Of a DNA stretch of 49,107 nt, positions 23,444 through 32,947 are shown in pieces. Where the stretch lies: assembly GCA_009784115.1 (NCBI GenBank), contig WRCH01000009.1:1-49107 (forward strand), read 5' to 3'. The DNA is from Chitinispirillia bacterium (GTDB taxonomy: Bacteria; Fibrobacterota; Chitinivibrionia; Chitinivibrionales; Chitinispirillaceae). Position numbers and translations under genes: made by a program. Every line of letters starts with the position of its first letter. Position 1 is the stretch's first letter. A model generated the notes under the pieces. That model searched no databases, was not told where the DNA came from, and saw nothing but the letters and a program-made list of their open reading frames with translations.

Positions 23444-23870
23444 TATCTGCTCCGTCCGCGATCAACCTGACGCAATTATCCAAGATCTGTTTAAGACTCT
23501 CGTAAGGCAGAAGTTCATTAGTTTTTGAGACACTGTTCCACTGAGGGTTTCGTCCGGGTTCGCCGTCATTTTCTTTTGATACATAGCGCATCAAATGATA
23601 TTTTACACGGCAGCGCTTATTCTTGTGTGTAAATTCTCTTTCACCGGCGTAACCAATAATCGTACCGCTCATGCCCGCTTCTTCAAGACACTCACGCGCG
23701 GCGGCTTCGATGTCGCTTTCGCCCTCTTCGATGTGGCCTTTTGGAAAAATTCGCGCGGTTGGGTCTTTTTTAGGATGGACGGTTAGGATTTGGATTTCTC
23801 CATTGTCATCGCAGCGGTACATCACTGCTCCAGCTTGTTCAACGATGGGCAGTGAATTTAAATCATCCAT
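23439..23870 (-). CDS. Nudix hydrolase
   Basis: 143 aa. A full Nudix box, GHIEEGESDIEAAARECLEEAG (residues 45-66), matches GX5EX7REUXEEXGU, so the Mg-binding glutamates are in place. The start VEQAGAVMYRCDD and KGHIEEGE pattern resemble diadenosine-polyphosphate or general NUDIX pyrophosphatases; the substrate cannot be told. It is the last gene of the minus-strand bamA-lpxA run, 14 bp after lpxA. Its stop lies in a palindromic repeat arm. Confidence 0.9.
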   Translation of the reverse strand: MDDLNSLPIVEQAGAVMYRCDDNGEIQILTVHPKKDPTARIFPKGHIEEGESDIEAAARECLEEAGMSGTIIGYAGEREFTHKNKRCRVKYHLMRYVSKENDGEPGRNPQWNSVSKTNELLPYESLKQILDNCVRLIADGADT

Positions 23871-23884
23871 ATCACACCTGTTTT

Positions 23885-24712
23885 TCAGCTCTTCATTCTA
23901 AGAAAACCGCGTTCGCTGTTTTTTACAAAATCAACTATATTTTTCACTTCGGCGCTATCAGGAAACTCCGTTTCCAATTTTGAGATTGCGTCATTTAAAG
24001 AGAGTTCTTCTCTGAAAAGAATTTTGTAGGCGCGTTTGATATTGAGTACCTGATCTGCGGTGAAACCGCGCCGTTCAAGACCTACTTTGTTAAAACCCGC
24101 AACTCTTACAGGGTCACTGCCGGTAAGCGCATAGGGGACAACGTCGTTGACAAGCAGGCCAAACGCGCCGACCATCGCGTAGTCGCCGATCTTTACAAAC
24201 TGATGAATCGCTACAACACCGCCGATTGTCACAAAGTTTCCAACCGTAACGTGTCCTGCCATCGCAAGGCCGTTTGAGATGGTTACACCCTCTCCCAAAA
24301 CGCAATCGTGAGCGATGTGGCAATAGGCCATGATCCAGCAATTCGCGCCGATTTTAGTTGCGCCGCTCGCGGAAGTTCCGCGGTTTACAGTTACGAATTC
24401 GCGCAGTATCGTGCCGTCGCCGATAATGGTAAGGGCCTTTTCGCCCGCGTATTTTTTATCCTGAGGTTCAAGGCCGATAGCGGCGCCTTTGAAGATACGG
24501 CAGTTTTTACCGATGCGCGTACCTTCGCCTACAACGACGTGGGAGTCTATTACAGAGCCATCGCCGATCTCTACGTCACTCTCTATGACGGCGTAAGGGC
24601 CGATCTTTACGTTAGAGCCTATTACCGTACCCGGTTCGATTATCGCGGTGAGGTGGATGTTATTCGTTGGGTTACGCTTGCCGCCTCCGGCGCATGGGCA
24701 GTTATTAGCCAT
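23885..24712 (-). CDS. lpxA: UDP-N-acetylglucosamine O-acyltransferase LpxA
   Basis: 275 aa. The first step of lipid A synthesis: acyl transfer from ACP to UDP-GlcNAc. Left-handed beta-helix hexapeptides run from IEPGTVIGSNVKIGPYAVI to about 200. The catalytic His135 is in CHIAHDCVLGEGV; the acceptor region GLEPQDKKYAGE and the C-terminal helical part (FNKVGLERRGF) are typical. It carries an unusual Cys-containing N-terminal extension (MANNCPCAGGGKRNPTNN) of about 12 residues. Follows lpxC/fabZ in the operon, separated by a hairpin cluster. Confidence 0.95.
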   Translation of the reverse strand: MANNCPCAGGGKRNPTNNIHLTAIIEPGTVIGSNVKIGPYAVIESDVEIGDGSVIDSHVVVGEGTRIGKNCRIFKGAAIGLEPQDKKYAGEKALTIIGDGTILREFVTVNRGTSASGATKIGANCWIMAYCHIAHDCVLGEGVTISNGLAMAGHVTVGNFVTIGGVVAIHQFVKIGDYAMVGAFGLLVNDVVPYALTGSDPVRVAGFNKVGLERRGFTADQVLNIKRAYKILFREELSLNDAISKLETEFPDSAEVKNIVDFVKNSERGFLRMKS

Positions 24713-24755
24713 TAGCTAGCCTCTCTACACAAGGCGGTACCCTGTGTTAATGATG

Positions 24756-24833
24756 GCAGCCTTTCAGGCTGCGGAAAAAACAAGATTCGTACCCTGAAAG
24801 GGTGCTATTATTACCATAGGACATCGCCCTATG
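24756..24833. repeat. Triple hairpin cluster between lpxA and lpxC/fabZ
   Basis: Three stem-loops: GCAGCC-tttca-GGCTGC (24756-24772, then GGAAAAAA), ACCCTGAAAGGGT (24791-24803) and CATAGG-acatcgc-CCTATG (24815-24833). The first matches the second hairpin of the double-hairpin family. The third contains the stop codon of lpxC/fabZ (24829-24831). Confidence 0.75.
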
Positions 24834-26244
24834 ATTTCGCCAGCTCTACTTCGCGCGCCGGCTCTGCCTTCTTATTCGCTTCAAAGAGCGCAAGCCCTTC
24901 CGCTTCGCAGACTAATTTGTCGCCTACGTAGCACTTGCCTACGAACTTTCCGGTGCCGCGGCGGAACTGGAGCATCTTTACCTCTATGCGCAAAACGTCG
25001 CCGGGCCTTACGATACCTCTAAAACGCGCGTTGTCAATCCCCATAAAAAGCACTTTACCGTCCGGGGCTTGATCATCACCCTTTTTATAGAGCCCCATGA
25101 TCCCAGCAGCCTGAGCTATAGCCTCTATCTGAAGCACTCCGGGCATAACCGGATTTCCGGGGAAGTGGCCCTGAAAAAAGTTATCGTTAAAAGAGACATT
25201 TTTTGTCGCGACAATCTCTTTACCCGGTATGATGCTTGTCACCTTGTCAATGAACAGAAATGGATAACGGTGAGGCAGTATCTTCATGATATCTTCATAG
25301 TCAAGCTGAATGCTCTCCGCTACTCTCTTTTTAGCACGCTTTTTTACATATTCGCGGATAGTTTTTGCCATCTCTATATTTGCCGCGTGTCCGGTGCGCG
25401 ACGCGAGTATGTGTACGTTAATCGGTTTACCGAGGAGATAGAGATCGCCTATAAGATCAAGCGCCTTATGGCGGCACGGTTCGTTCCAGTAACGCAGTTC
25501 TGTGTCATTCAAGAAACCGTTTTTACCGGACTTGACAGGAACCTTGTTGTCAAAAAGTTTTGTCAGATATTCCGCGCGTTCGTCTGTCAGCTCAACATCC
25601 TGCACCACAAGAGCGCTGTCAAGAGTTCCGCCTTTTATGAGACCCTTCTCTCTAAGCGTTTGAATTTCTGAAAGGAAACAGAATGTACGCGCTGAGGCAA
25701 AATCTGTGACGTAGTCTTTTAGAGAAAACATCGTAGTCCATTGAGCGCCGAGAGCGGGATAGTTGTAGTCAATCCCAAGAGTCACTCTGAGCTTGTCAAG
25801 AGGGAAAGCTCCGAGAGCGATGTCGCCTTTTACATACATGAGCGGTTCGTCGATATTTATGAACTCACGCTCCGCAGACTGCTCAACAATGCCCGCGCTC
25901 TGAACGAGCTTGACATAAGGCATGGCGCTGCCGTCCATTAAGGGAATCTCCTGCGCGTTCACTTCAACGCGGCAGTTATCGATTTCAAGACCCGCGAAAC
26001 AGGACATCATGTGTTCTATTGTGTAAACTTTAACGTCATCTTTGCCGATAGTTGTTCCGCGCGCCAAGTCTACAACGTAATCAATGTCGGCGGGAATTTC
26101 AGGCTTGCCCTCAAGGTCTGCCCTTACAAAACGGATTCCGTAATTTTCAGGCGCGGGGTGCAAAGTTACCTGAGCGCTTACACCGGTGTGCAAACCGGTT
26201 CCTGTAAGAGAGACGCTTTTCTTTATAGTATGCTGGAGCGCCAT
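24829..26244 (-). CDS. lpxC/fabZ: Fused LpxC deacetylase / FabZ dehydratase
   Basis: 471 aa. Residues 1 to about 300 are LpxC, the zinc deacetylase that commits to lipid A: H78 in TIEHMMSC, H259 and D263 in EPCRHKALDLIGD, and H286 in RTGHAAN. Residues about 315-460 are FabZ, 3-hydroxyacyl-ACP dehydratase: LPHRYPFLFIDKV, catalytic H360 in GHFPGNP and E374 in LQIEAIAQAAG. The fusion places two enzymes that compete for the hydroxyacyl-ACP pool under one level of expression; it is known from FCB-group bacteria and supports that placement. In operon between lpxD and lpxA. Confidence 0.96.
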   Translation of the reverse strand: MALQHTIKKSVSLTGTGLHTGVSAQVTLHPAPENYGIRFVRADLEGKPEIPADIDYVVDLARGTTIGKDDVKVYTIEHMMSCFAGLEIDNCRVEVNAQEIPLMDGSAMPYVKLVQSAGIVEQSAEREFINIDEPLMYVKGDIALGAFPLDKLRVTLGIDYNYPALGAQWTTMFSLKDYVTDFASARTFCFLSEIQTLREKGLIKGGTLDSALVVQDVELTDERAEYLTKLFDNKVPVKSGKNGFLNDTELRYWNEPCRHKALDLIGDLYLLGKPINVHILASRTGHAANIEMAKTIREYVKKRAKKRVAESIQLDYEDIMKILPHRYPFLFIDKVTSIIPGKEIVATKNVSFNDNFFQGHFPGNPVMPGVLQIEAIAQAAGIMGLYKKGDDQAPDGKVLFMGIDNARFRGIVRPGDVLRIEVKMLQFRRGTGKFVGKCYVGDKLVCEAEGLALFEANKKAEPAREVELAKS

Positions 26245-26268
26245 TATAAAAAGTATCCTTTCCGTGAA

Positions 26269-27309
26269 TTAAACGCTGGTCGCGTTTGCCGCGTTTTTTA
26301 ACGATTCAAGTTCAGTTTTTAAACGTTTTACCTCTTTTAACAGATCAGGCAGCTCAGACATACAAGCCTCTATGCGCCTCATTGTCATAAAATCTCTCGC
26401 CGGATAACCGGTTATCTTAGCCTTGGGTTTTACATCTTTTGACACACCGGACTTGGCGCCTACAAACGAATCGTCGCCGATCTCAATATGCCCCACAAAC
26501 CCAACCTGCCCCGCGATAATAACACGTTCGCCTACACGGGTCGAACCGCTTATACCGGTCTGCGCCGCAATAGCGGTATTCGCGCCGATCTCAACATTAT
26601 GCGCAAGATGGATAAGATTATCAAGTTTAACGCCTTTACCGATGACAGTCGGCTCAAAATTCCCTCTGTCAATAGTAACACAAGCTCCGATCTCTGCTCC
26701 GTCTTCTATTATGACAATCCCAAAACAGGGAATGCGCACAAACTGCGCCCCCGATTTAGCGTTGCCGAATCCATCGCTTCCAATCACCGCGCCCGACTGT
26801 ATCAGCACATCAGACCCGATGATCGTACCGTAGCGGATCACCGCGCCGCTGTCGATACGCACGCTCTCTCCGATACGCGTACTGCGCTCAATCACACAGT
26901 TCGCGTCTATACGCGTATTAGCTCCGATATGTACATCAGCGCCGATAACCGTTCCCGGACCGATTGAAACGGAAGCGTCTATTTTAGCGGACGGATCAAC
27001 AAAAGCGCTCTTGTGAATCCCATCACCAAAGAGAGGGCTCGCATCCTCAAAAAGCTGAGCCGTAAGCGCATAGCCCAAATACGGATCGTCAACCTCAAGG
27101 CAGATCTTACCGGGAAACACGACGCCTTTTTTAACGATAACCGCACCCGCGCCGCTGCAATCTATCTGTTCTTTATACTTGGGATCAGAGAGAAAGGTTA
27201 TATCATCAACTTCAGCAAGTTTGGGGGAGGAGATACTTTTGATCTCAACATCCCCTTTACCTTCAGGAACCGCACTGCAAATTTTTGCCGCAATAAGAGA
27301 TAATTTCAC
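26269..27309 (-). CDS. lpxD: UDP-3-O-acylglucosamine N-acyltransferase LpxD
   Basis: 346 aa, GTG start (27309) with AAGGAAAAG upstream. The N-terminal uridine-binding domain (KSISSPKLAEVDDITFLSD) is followed by hexapeptide repeats (100-300), with catalytic His237 in LIHLAHNVEIGANTA and the characteristic SDGFGNA loop. The C-terminal helix (LKEVKRLKTELESLK) fits the ACP-binding trimer extension. It adds the second hydroxyacyl chain to lipid A precursor. It begins 2 bp after the ompH stop. Confidence 0.96.
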   Translation of the reverse strand: MKLSLIAAKICSAVPEGKGDVEIKSISSPKLAEVDDITFLSDPKYKEQIDCSGAGAVIVKKGVVFPGKICLEVDDPYLGYALTAQLFEDASPLFGDGIHKSAFVDPSAKIDASVSIGPGTVIGADVHIGANTRIDANCVIERSTRIGESVRIDSGAVIRYGTIIGSDVLIQSGAVIGSDGFGNAKSGAQFVRIPCFGIVIIEDGAEIGACVTIDRGNFEPTVIGKGVKLDNLIHLAHNVEIGANTAIAAQTGISGSTRVGERVIIAGQVGFVGHIEIGDDSFVGAKSGVSKDVKPKAKITGYPARDFMTMRRIEACMSELPDLLKEVKRLKTELESLKNAANATSV

Positions 27310-27311
27310 TA

Positions 27312-27836
27312 CTACTTTTCCTTAGCTAATTGAGCAAGTACCCGATCTGTGAGATCATAGGACTGTTTAGCGAAGATAACTCCGCCGGCACGCCAATCAA
27401 ATATATAATCATACTGCTCATCGCGGGCGATTTTTTCGATAATCTTGTGAATTTTCTCTAATATCGGCTTGGTAAGTTCCTCATTTTTTGTAATGACTTC
27501 GCCTCTTTGACCAAACTTCTCCTGCAAAAACCGCTCATGCTGAATTATTCTCTGTCTGAGATCATCCTCAAGCGCTTTCTTGCGCTCCGCGCTCAAAAGA
27601 AGGCTCTGCTTCTCAAGCTGATCTCTTAGTTCTGTAATCTCTCTGGCTCTTTTTGAGGCTTCCTGCTCCCACTTCGCCACTTCCTTATTAAATCTGTCCT
27701 GCGCAACTTTTGTCCCTTCAAAGTTAGTAAATATTTTCTCTGAGTTGACATATCCAATTTTCATCTGCGCGGACGCTCCGCTAAGCGCCGCGGCAGCAAA
27801 GAAAAACAGCGCCGCCGCTTTAATTTTTCTAACCAT
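27312..27836 (-). CDS. OmpH/Skp-family periplasmic chaperone
   Basis: ATG 27836 is chosen because AAGGGGG lies 6 nt upstream; the track's 27878 overlaps the bamA stop. 174 aa with a signal peptide (MVRKIKAAALFFFAAAALSGASA) and mature start QMKIGYVNSEKIFTNFEGTK. A long charged coiled coil (AQDRFNKEVAKWEQEASKRA, LEKQSLLLSAERKKALEDDL) forms the tentacles that cradle unfolded barrel proteins. It hands substrates to BamA, encoded immediately upstream, the common bamA-skp-lpxD order. Confidence 0.92.
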   Translation of the reverse strand: MVRKIKAAALFFFAAAALSGASAQMKIGYVNSEKIFTNFEGTKVAQDRFNKEVAKWEQEASKRAREITELRDQLEKQSLLLSAERKKALEDDLRQRIIQHERFLQEKFGQRGEVITKNEELTKPILEKIHKIIEKIARDEQYDYIFDWRAGGVIFAKQSYDLTDRVLAQLAKEK

Positions 27837-27877
27837 GAAAAACCCCCTTATCATATATTTTGTAAATAGTTTGCTCA

Positions 27878-30163
27878 CTAAAATCCACGATTCATAATAA
27901 TATGCCAGTTAAACCCATGCGGCTTATTACCGAGTTCTCTTTTGTTTAATGGATCAAGACCATACCCTACGTCAACTCCCATAACGCCGATCATCGGCAG
28001 GTTGATGCGCAAGCCTCCGCCTACGCCCCGGTAAAGATCGCTTAGGTCAATTTGGGAGATTTGAGGCCAAGTATTTCCCATATCCAAAAACATTCCAAGA
28101 TACATCGTCTGATCTACAATAGGATAACGAAGCGAAAGATTTGTGGCAAACATCGCTATACCATCCCCCATCGAACGGTTGCGGTATCCGCCGAACGCCC
28201 AGTCTGGATATCCCCTTATCATCGCGTCGCCGTACGCGCCGCCGCCGGTAAAAAGGTCGTTGCCGGAGATCGTGATCGTACTGCCGAGTCTGGTGATGGC
28301 GCCCATCTTTACCTCACTGCCAAAAACGAGCTTGCCCGGAAGCCTGAAATAGTGTTCATAGGAAGCTATTCCCTTAAGATATCTGTAGTCACCGCCGACA
28401 CCGCCGACCTCAGGCGTCAGGGTGAGGCGCGATCCCTCGTTAGGGAACAGCGGCATATCAAGATCATAGCGCTCTACATTAAAACGCACTTTACTCATAA
28501 GACCTGATTCTACAAGATGGAGATGTCCGAGAGTATCGTTAGACCTGCTGTTTTGCTCGCGGCTTAACTGATAGATCGTCTGAAAACGGAATTTATTATC
28601 CGGCCATGAGAGACGCGAGCGTCCCACGCCCACTCTGAACCCGTAGCTTAAAGTTGTATCTCTCTCGCCGCTCCAGTAGCTATAAATCTGCTGATCGCCG
28701 AACACCGTTCCCGTGAGCCACCAAGGGGTATCCCACGCCCAGGGTTCGGTGAAACTCACCATCCCAAGACGGCGGTAAGCGCCGTACTGCGCCTCAAACT
28801 TTAACTCCTGCCCCGCGCCGCGAAAGTTTGGAATAGCGGTAGAGAACGTACCGGTAAGCTTATCGTGATCACTGTAGGCGGCTCCGATAGTGAGCTGACC
28901 AATGTTATCTCTCTCTGTAATGTCAAACACAAGATCAATCGTGCCGTCGGGATTGGGGACGATATCCGGCACAATATTAGTGAAGTAGTTAAGACGGAAG
29001 ATATTCTGCTGGCTCTGCGCCATTAAAGATTGACGGTATCTCTGCCCCGGCATAAGCACTATTTCACGCCTGATGACTTTTTCCATTGTTTTGTTATTAC
29101 CGCGCACATCAATTTTACGCACTATCGCGGGGCGCCCCTCAAATACATCAAATACTATATCAATAGTATCGGCGTTCTCACCGCGGTACGAGCGCCGGTC
29201 GTCGAACCTCACCCACAGATACCCCTCTTCCCGATAGGCGCCCTCCATGTGGAACTTTGTCATCTCAAACTGACTCTTCCTGAAAGGCCGGCCCTTTGTA
29301 AGCGCCGACTTGGAAGCGAGAACATCCGAATCAACAATTCTGTTGCCTGCAAATGTGATGTCACCGGCGTAGTATCTGCGTCCTTCGCTTATGTCAATCT
29401 CAATAAAGATATTCCGTTTATCCTCAGAATACCAAACGCTGTCGCGCTCTATGGCGACGTCAAGAAAACCTCTCTCGTGATAGTGCATCATAAGCGTATC
29501 AAGGTGGGCGCGGTAGAGGTCTTTGTTAAAATCACCCGAACGCCACCAGCGGTTTTCTTTAGTTTTAAACCGCTTCTCAAGCCATCTGCGCGAAACATCT
29601 TCATTACCATTAAATACAATAGATTTTATTTTAACGCGCGGACCTTCTTTAATGTCGAACCTGACAATAGCGTTTCCTGGAACGCTGGTACGTATCACCT
29701 TAGCCTCAATCTCAGCTAAGTGATACCCCTTATCGGCATACATTTCAAACAGTTTCTGCCTGCTTGCGTGAAGCCCGGCGTCGCTGAGCGGTCTGTGGAG
29801 CCTTACGATCTCCGCTTTTTGGAGCGCTTTTCTCTTTATCTTTTTATTACCGTGAAACTCTGCTTTGTCTATAATAGGAAATTCGTCAATATCAAGCACA
29901 AGCGACACGCCCTCTTCGCTCTCCTCCTCCACAAAAAAATCTACCGAACGGAAGTTACCGGTTCTATGGAGACGGCGGATAGACTCCTGTATGTCTGATG
30001 GGGTAAAGGGCTGCCCTACTTTAAGTTCAATAGAATTTAAGACAGCTTCCTCAGTAGTAATTTCAAGTCCATCTATCCTTAAAGCATCAAGTACCCTTGC
30101 ATTGGGCGCAGCCGCAAAGAGAAGAATGAGAGCTGGGATAACGGCAAGAGAGATTTTTTTCAT
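27878..30163 (-). CDS. bamA: Outer-membrane protein assembly factor BamA
   Basis: 761 aa. Signal peptide ALILLFAAAPNA, five POTRA-like domains (about 22-350; e.g. VDFFVEEESEEGVSLVLDI, IKSIVFNGNEDVSRRWLEK), and a C-terminal barrel with the lid-loop MIRGYPDWAFGG (the VRGF/Y motif) and a final aromatic residue (HIIMNRGF). It inserts barrel proteins into the outer membrane and heads the lipid A operon. Upstream is a double-hairpin repeat. The ribosome-binding site is weak. Confidence 0.96.
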   Translation of the reverse strand: MKKISLAVIPALILLFAAAPNARVLDALRIDGLEITTEEAVLNSIELKVGQPFTPSDIQESIRRLHRTGNFRSVDFFVEEESEEGVSLVLDIDEFPIIDKAEFHGNKKIKRKALQKAEIVRLHRPLSDAGLHASRQKLFEMYADKGYHLAEIEAKVIRTSVPGNAIVRFDIKEGPRVKIKSIVFNGNEDVSRRWLEKRFKTKENRWWRSGDFNKDLYRAHLDTLMMHYHERGFLDVAIERDSVWYSEDKRNIFIEIDISEGRRYYAGDITFAGNRIVDSDVLASKSALTKGRPFRKSQFEMTKFHMEGAYREEGYLWVRFDDRRSYRGENADTIDIVFDVFEGRPAIVRKIDVRGNNKTMEKVIRREIVLMPGQRYRQSLMAQSQQNIFRLNYFTNIVPDIVPNPDGTIDLVFDITERDNIGQLTIGAAYSDHDKLTGTFSTAIPNFRGAGQELKFEAQYGAYRRLGMVSFTEPWAWDTPWWLTGTVFGDQQIYSYWSGERDTTLSYGFRVGVGRSRLSWPDNKFRFQTIYQLSREQNSRSNDTLGHLHLVESGLMSKVRFNVERYDLDMPLFPNEGSRLTLTPEVGGVGGDYRYLKGIASYEHYFRLPGKLVFGSEVKMGAITRLGSTITISGNDLFTGGGAYGDAMIRGYPDWAFGGYRNRSMGDGIAMFATNLSLRYPIVDQTMYLGMFLDMGNTWPQISQIDLSDLYRGVGGGLRINLPMIGVMGVDVGYGLDPLNKRELGNKPHGFNWHIIMNRGF

Positions 30164-30441
30164 CTTTTATTTAAACAAACCCTTCAATTAAAAACACAAA
30201 CCCTAAAAAACGCAGAAAACGCAAAAGCCTATTAAAATAATTCCACGCAGCCGGTAACTGCAAAACATACGGGATATCATCCCCGCCAATATTTTCGCTC
30301 GGGCGGACGAATTATTGATCTGTCGATTAAATATTATCCGCCATCCGCCGAAATCCCCAAATTCCCCCGGGTTAAAACCCGGGGCTACAATCTTGCACCC
30401 CTAAAGGGGTGCGGAATGAAATGTTTAATTGATATCTCAAA
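30164..30441. other. Intergenic region between clpC end and bamA start
   Basis: 278 bp holding a double-hairpin repeat near the clpC stop and presumably the bamA promoter. No ORF of note. Confidence 0.55.
30365..30412. repeat. Double-hairpin repeat, copy at clpC 3' end
   Basis: Hairpin 1 CCCCGGGTTAAAACCCGGGG (30365-30384), linker CTACAATCTT, hairpin 2 GCACCCC-taaa-GGGGTGC (30395-30412), then GGAA. Same layout as 32878 and 44631. Confidence 0.85.
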
Positions 30442-32862
30442 TTAGCTTTTCTTGAAAACGATATGATCGTTTTCCGCCTCAAGCGTTATGGTATCACCGT
30501 CTTCAAATTTATTAAGCAAGAACTCCTCGGCCAGCGGGTCTTCTAAAGAGCGCTGGATTGAGCGGCGTAATGGCCTTGCTCCGAGCAATGGATCAAACCC
30601 GCCGTCTACAAGAAGTTTCTTGACCTCGGGGGTGAAAACGAGCTTAATGTTTCTATCCACAAGACGCTGCGCGACCTCCGCGAGCTGAATCTCAACAATC
30701 TGAGCTATCTCCTCTTTGCCAAGCGGGGTAAATACAATAGTCTCATCAACACGGTTTAAAAACTCAGGGTTAAAGATACGCTTGAGTTCGTCCATAACTT
30801 TGCTCTTCATCGCCTCATAATTTGAGGCGTCATTTGTTCTGCCAAAACCAACGGCGCCCGTCTTCTTAACATCGCGGGTACCGGCGTTTGAGGTCATTAT
30901 GATTATCGTATTTTTAAAATTAACGTGACGTCCGTAAGAGTCGGTAAGCACACCGTCGTCAAGTATCTGCAAAAGCAGATTGAAAACGTCGGGATGCGCT
31001 TTCTCAATCTCGTCAAGCAAAATTACCGAGTAAGGCTTCTTGCGGATCTTTTCGGTAAGCTGACCGCCCTCCTCGTAGCCAACATATCCCGGTGGCGCCC
31101 CAACAAGACGGGAGACCGCAAACTTTTCCATGTATTCAGACATATCAATACGCACAAGCGCGTCTTCGGTATCAAAAAGCGACTGCGCAAGCGCCTTGGC
31201 AAGCTCCGTTTTGCCAACCCCTGTAGGCCCAAGAAAAATGAACGACGCAATAGGGCGGCGCATATTGTGAAGCCCGGCGCGCGAACGCCTGATACTTCTC
31301 GCGACAGCGCTCAGCGCCTCATCCTGACCAATAACACGCCGGCGCAGCTCATCCTCAAGATGCACGATCTTCTTTGTCTCCTCTTCGGCAAGCCGCGCGA
31401 GAGGGATGCCTGTCATTGTTGCGATAACTTCGGTAATAATCGTCTCATCTACAAGAAGCCGCTCTTCAGCCTTAGACTTGCGCCACAGAGCTTTTCTTTC
31501 TAAAAGCGTACCTTTTAATTTTTCCTGTTTGTCGCGAAGTTTCGCGGCGCGCTCAAACTCCTGCTGCTCTACGGCGCGCTCCTTATCCTTTACCACATCG
31601 GAGATCTCTTTCTCCATATCGCGAATCTCCGTTGGAATCTCCATGCTTGAAAGACGCTTTCTCGCGCCCGCCTCATCAATAACGTCAATCGCCTTATCCG
31701 GCAGAAAACGATCTGAAATATAACGCTCCGATAGCTTCACGGCGGAGTCTATAGCTTTATCGGTATAGGTAACTTTGTGATGCTCCTCATAATTGTGGCG
31801 CAGTCCGCCGAGTATCTGAATCGTCTCCGCGACATTCGGCGGATCAACCATAATAGTCTGAAACCGGCGGGCAAGCGCTCCGTCCTTTTCTATATATTTA
31901 CGGTACTCATCCAGAGTAGTAGCGCCAACGCACTGAATCTCCCCGCGTGAAAGCGCAGGCTTAAAAATATTTGAGGCGTCAAGACTTCCCTCTGAACCGC
32001 CCGCCCCCACGATGGTGTGCAATTCATCAATAAATATTATGATATTTTCATTCTTTTGAAGCTCGACCATTAGAGCCTTAAGCCGCTCCTCAAACTGACC
32101 GCGGTATTTTGTCCCGGCAACCATAGAGGCCATGTCAAGATTAATAACCCGCTTGTTTTCAAGCACCTGCGGGATATTTTTTTCGATGATTTTTTGCGCC
32201 AATCCCTCAACAATAGCCGTCTTTCCAATACCCGGCTCACCGATAAGTACCGGATTATTCTTTTTGCGGCGGCTTAAAATCTGTACGACCCTTTCGATCT
32301 CTTTCTCTCTTCCGATCACCGGGTCAAGTTTATTTTCGCGCGCCATAGCGGTAAGATCACGGCCAAAATGATCTAAAAACGGCGTTTTGCTCTTCTCTTT
32401 AGGAGCGCTGGCGTTTGATTCCCCCCCCCGCAGAACTCTGCCGATCTCCTCTTTCACCCGCTCATAGTCAAGCCCGGCGCTCGCGAGCGCGTTAGCCGCC
32501 GCGGACTCGGTATCTTTCATAAGCGCTAACAGCAGATGCTCTGTACCGATATATTTATGAGACATGGAGCGCGCCTCATTAGCCGCGATCTCAAGCACTT
32601 TTTTCGCCCGCGGGGTAAAGGGAAGCATCTGCCCCAAAGTCATCATCCCGCCGGTGGAGGTTATGGCTTTCTCTATACTTGATGTGAGCTCATCAAGATC
32701 AATGCCCATGCTGCGCATGACGGCAACCGCTACGCCGTCGCCCTCTTTAATGAGGCCGAGGAGCAGATGCTCCGTGCCCACATAGTCATTGCCAAGCCTC
32801 ACCGACTCTTCTCTGGCGATCTGCATCACTTTTTTGACGCGGTCAGTAAACATCCCGTTCAT
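30442..32862 (-). CDS. clpC: ClpC-type AAA+ unfoldase
   Basis: 806 aa, normal for ClpC. The N-domain has two Clp_N repeats ([29 protein letters not shown]). AAA-1 has Walker [10 protein letters not shown] (209-217). The middle domain carries a UVR-like [17 protein letters not shown] segment, the mark of ClpC over ClpA/B. AAA-2 has GPTGVGKTE, and a VGFG loop ([11 protein letters not shown]) suits docking to ClpP. It unfolds proteins for ClpP, including arginine-phosphorylated ones delivered by the McsB system just upstream. A run of nine G (C on the plus strand, 32421-32429) encodes R145-GG-E148 in the linker, a potential slippage site. No ClpP gene in the window. Confidence 0.95.
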   Translation of the reverse strand: MNGMFTDRVKKVMQIAREESVRLGNDYVGTEHLLLGLIKEGDGVAVAVMRSMGIDLDELTSSIEKAITSTGGMMTLGQMLPFTPRAKKVLEIAANEARSMSHKYIGTEHLLLALMKDTESAAANALASAGLDYERVKEEIGRVLRGGESNASAPKEKSKTPFLDHFGRDLTAMARENKLDPVIGREKEIERVVQILSRRKKNNPVLIGEPGIGKTAIVEGLAQKIIEKNIPQVLENKRVINLDMASMVAGTKYRGQFEERLKALMVELQKNENIIIFIDELHTIVGAGGSEGSLDASNIFKPALSRGEIQCVGATTLDEYRKYIEKDGALARRFQTIMVDPPNVAETIQILGGLRHNYEEHHKVTYTDKAIDSAVKLSERYISDRFLPDKAIDVIDEAGARKRLSSMEIPTEIRDMEKEISDVVKDKERAVEQQEFERAAKLRDKQEKLKGTLLERKALWRKSKAEERLLVDETIITEVIATMTGIPLARLAEEETKKIVHLEDELRRRVIGQDEALSAVARSIRRSRAGLHNMRRPIASFIFLGPTGVGKTELAKALAQSLFDTEDALVRIDMSEYMEKFAVSRLVGAPPGYVGYEEGGQLTEKIRKKPYSVILLDEIEKAHPDVFNLLLQILDDGVLTDSYGRHVNFKNTIIIMTSNAGTRDVKKTGAVGFGRTNDASNYEAMKSKVMDELKRIFNPEFLNRVDETIVFTPLGKEEIAQIVEIQLAEVAQRLVDRNIKLVFTPEVKKLLVDGGFDPLLGARPLRRSIQRSLEDPLAEEFLLNKFEDGDTITLEAENDHIVFKKS

Positions 32863-32877
32863 TATTCAGCTCTTCCT

Positions 32878-32925
32878 CCAGGGGTTGAAACCCCTGGTTA
32901 CAGATATGGCATCCCTTCGGGATGC
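32878..32925. repeat. Double-hairpin repeat between mcsB and clpC
   Basis: Hairpin 1 CCAGGGGTTGAAACCCCTGG (32878-32897), linker TTACAGATATG, hairpin 2 GCATCCC-ttc-GGGATGC (32909-32925), then GGAAAAAA. Read on the minus strand, hairpin 1 ends ACCCCTGGAGG immediately before clpC, so the clpC ribosome-binding site overlaps its edge. Confidence 0.85.
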
Positions 32926-32947
32926 GGAAAAAATATAATTCTAAATG

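Noticed and set aside
25069-25671. 200-aa plus-strand ORF
   Set aside because: Antisense shadow of lpxC/fabZ.
29030-29719. 229-aa plus-strand ORF
   Set aside because: Antisense shadow of bamA; composition atypical and no start signal.
30925-31503. 192-aa plus-strand ORF
   Set aside because: Antisense shadow of clpC.
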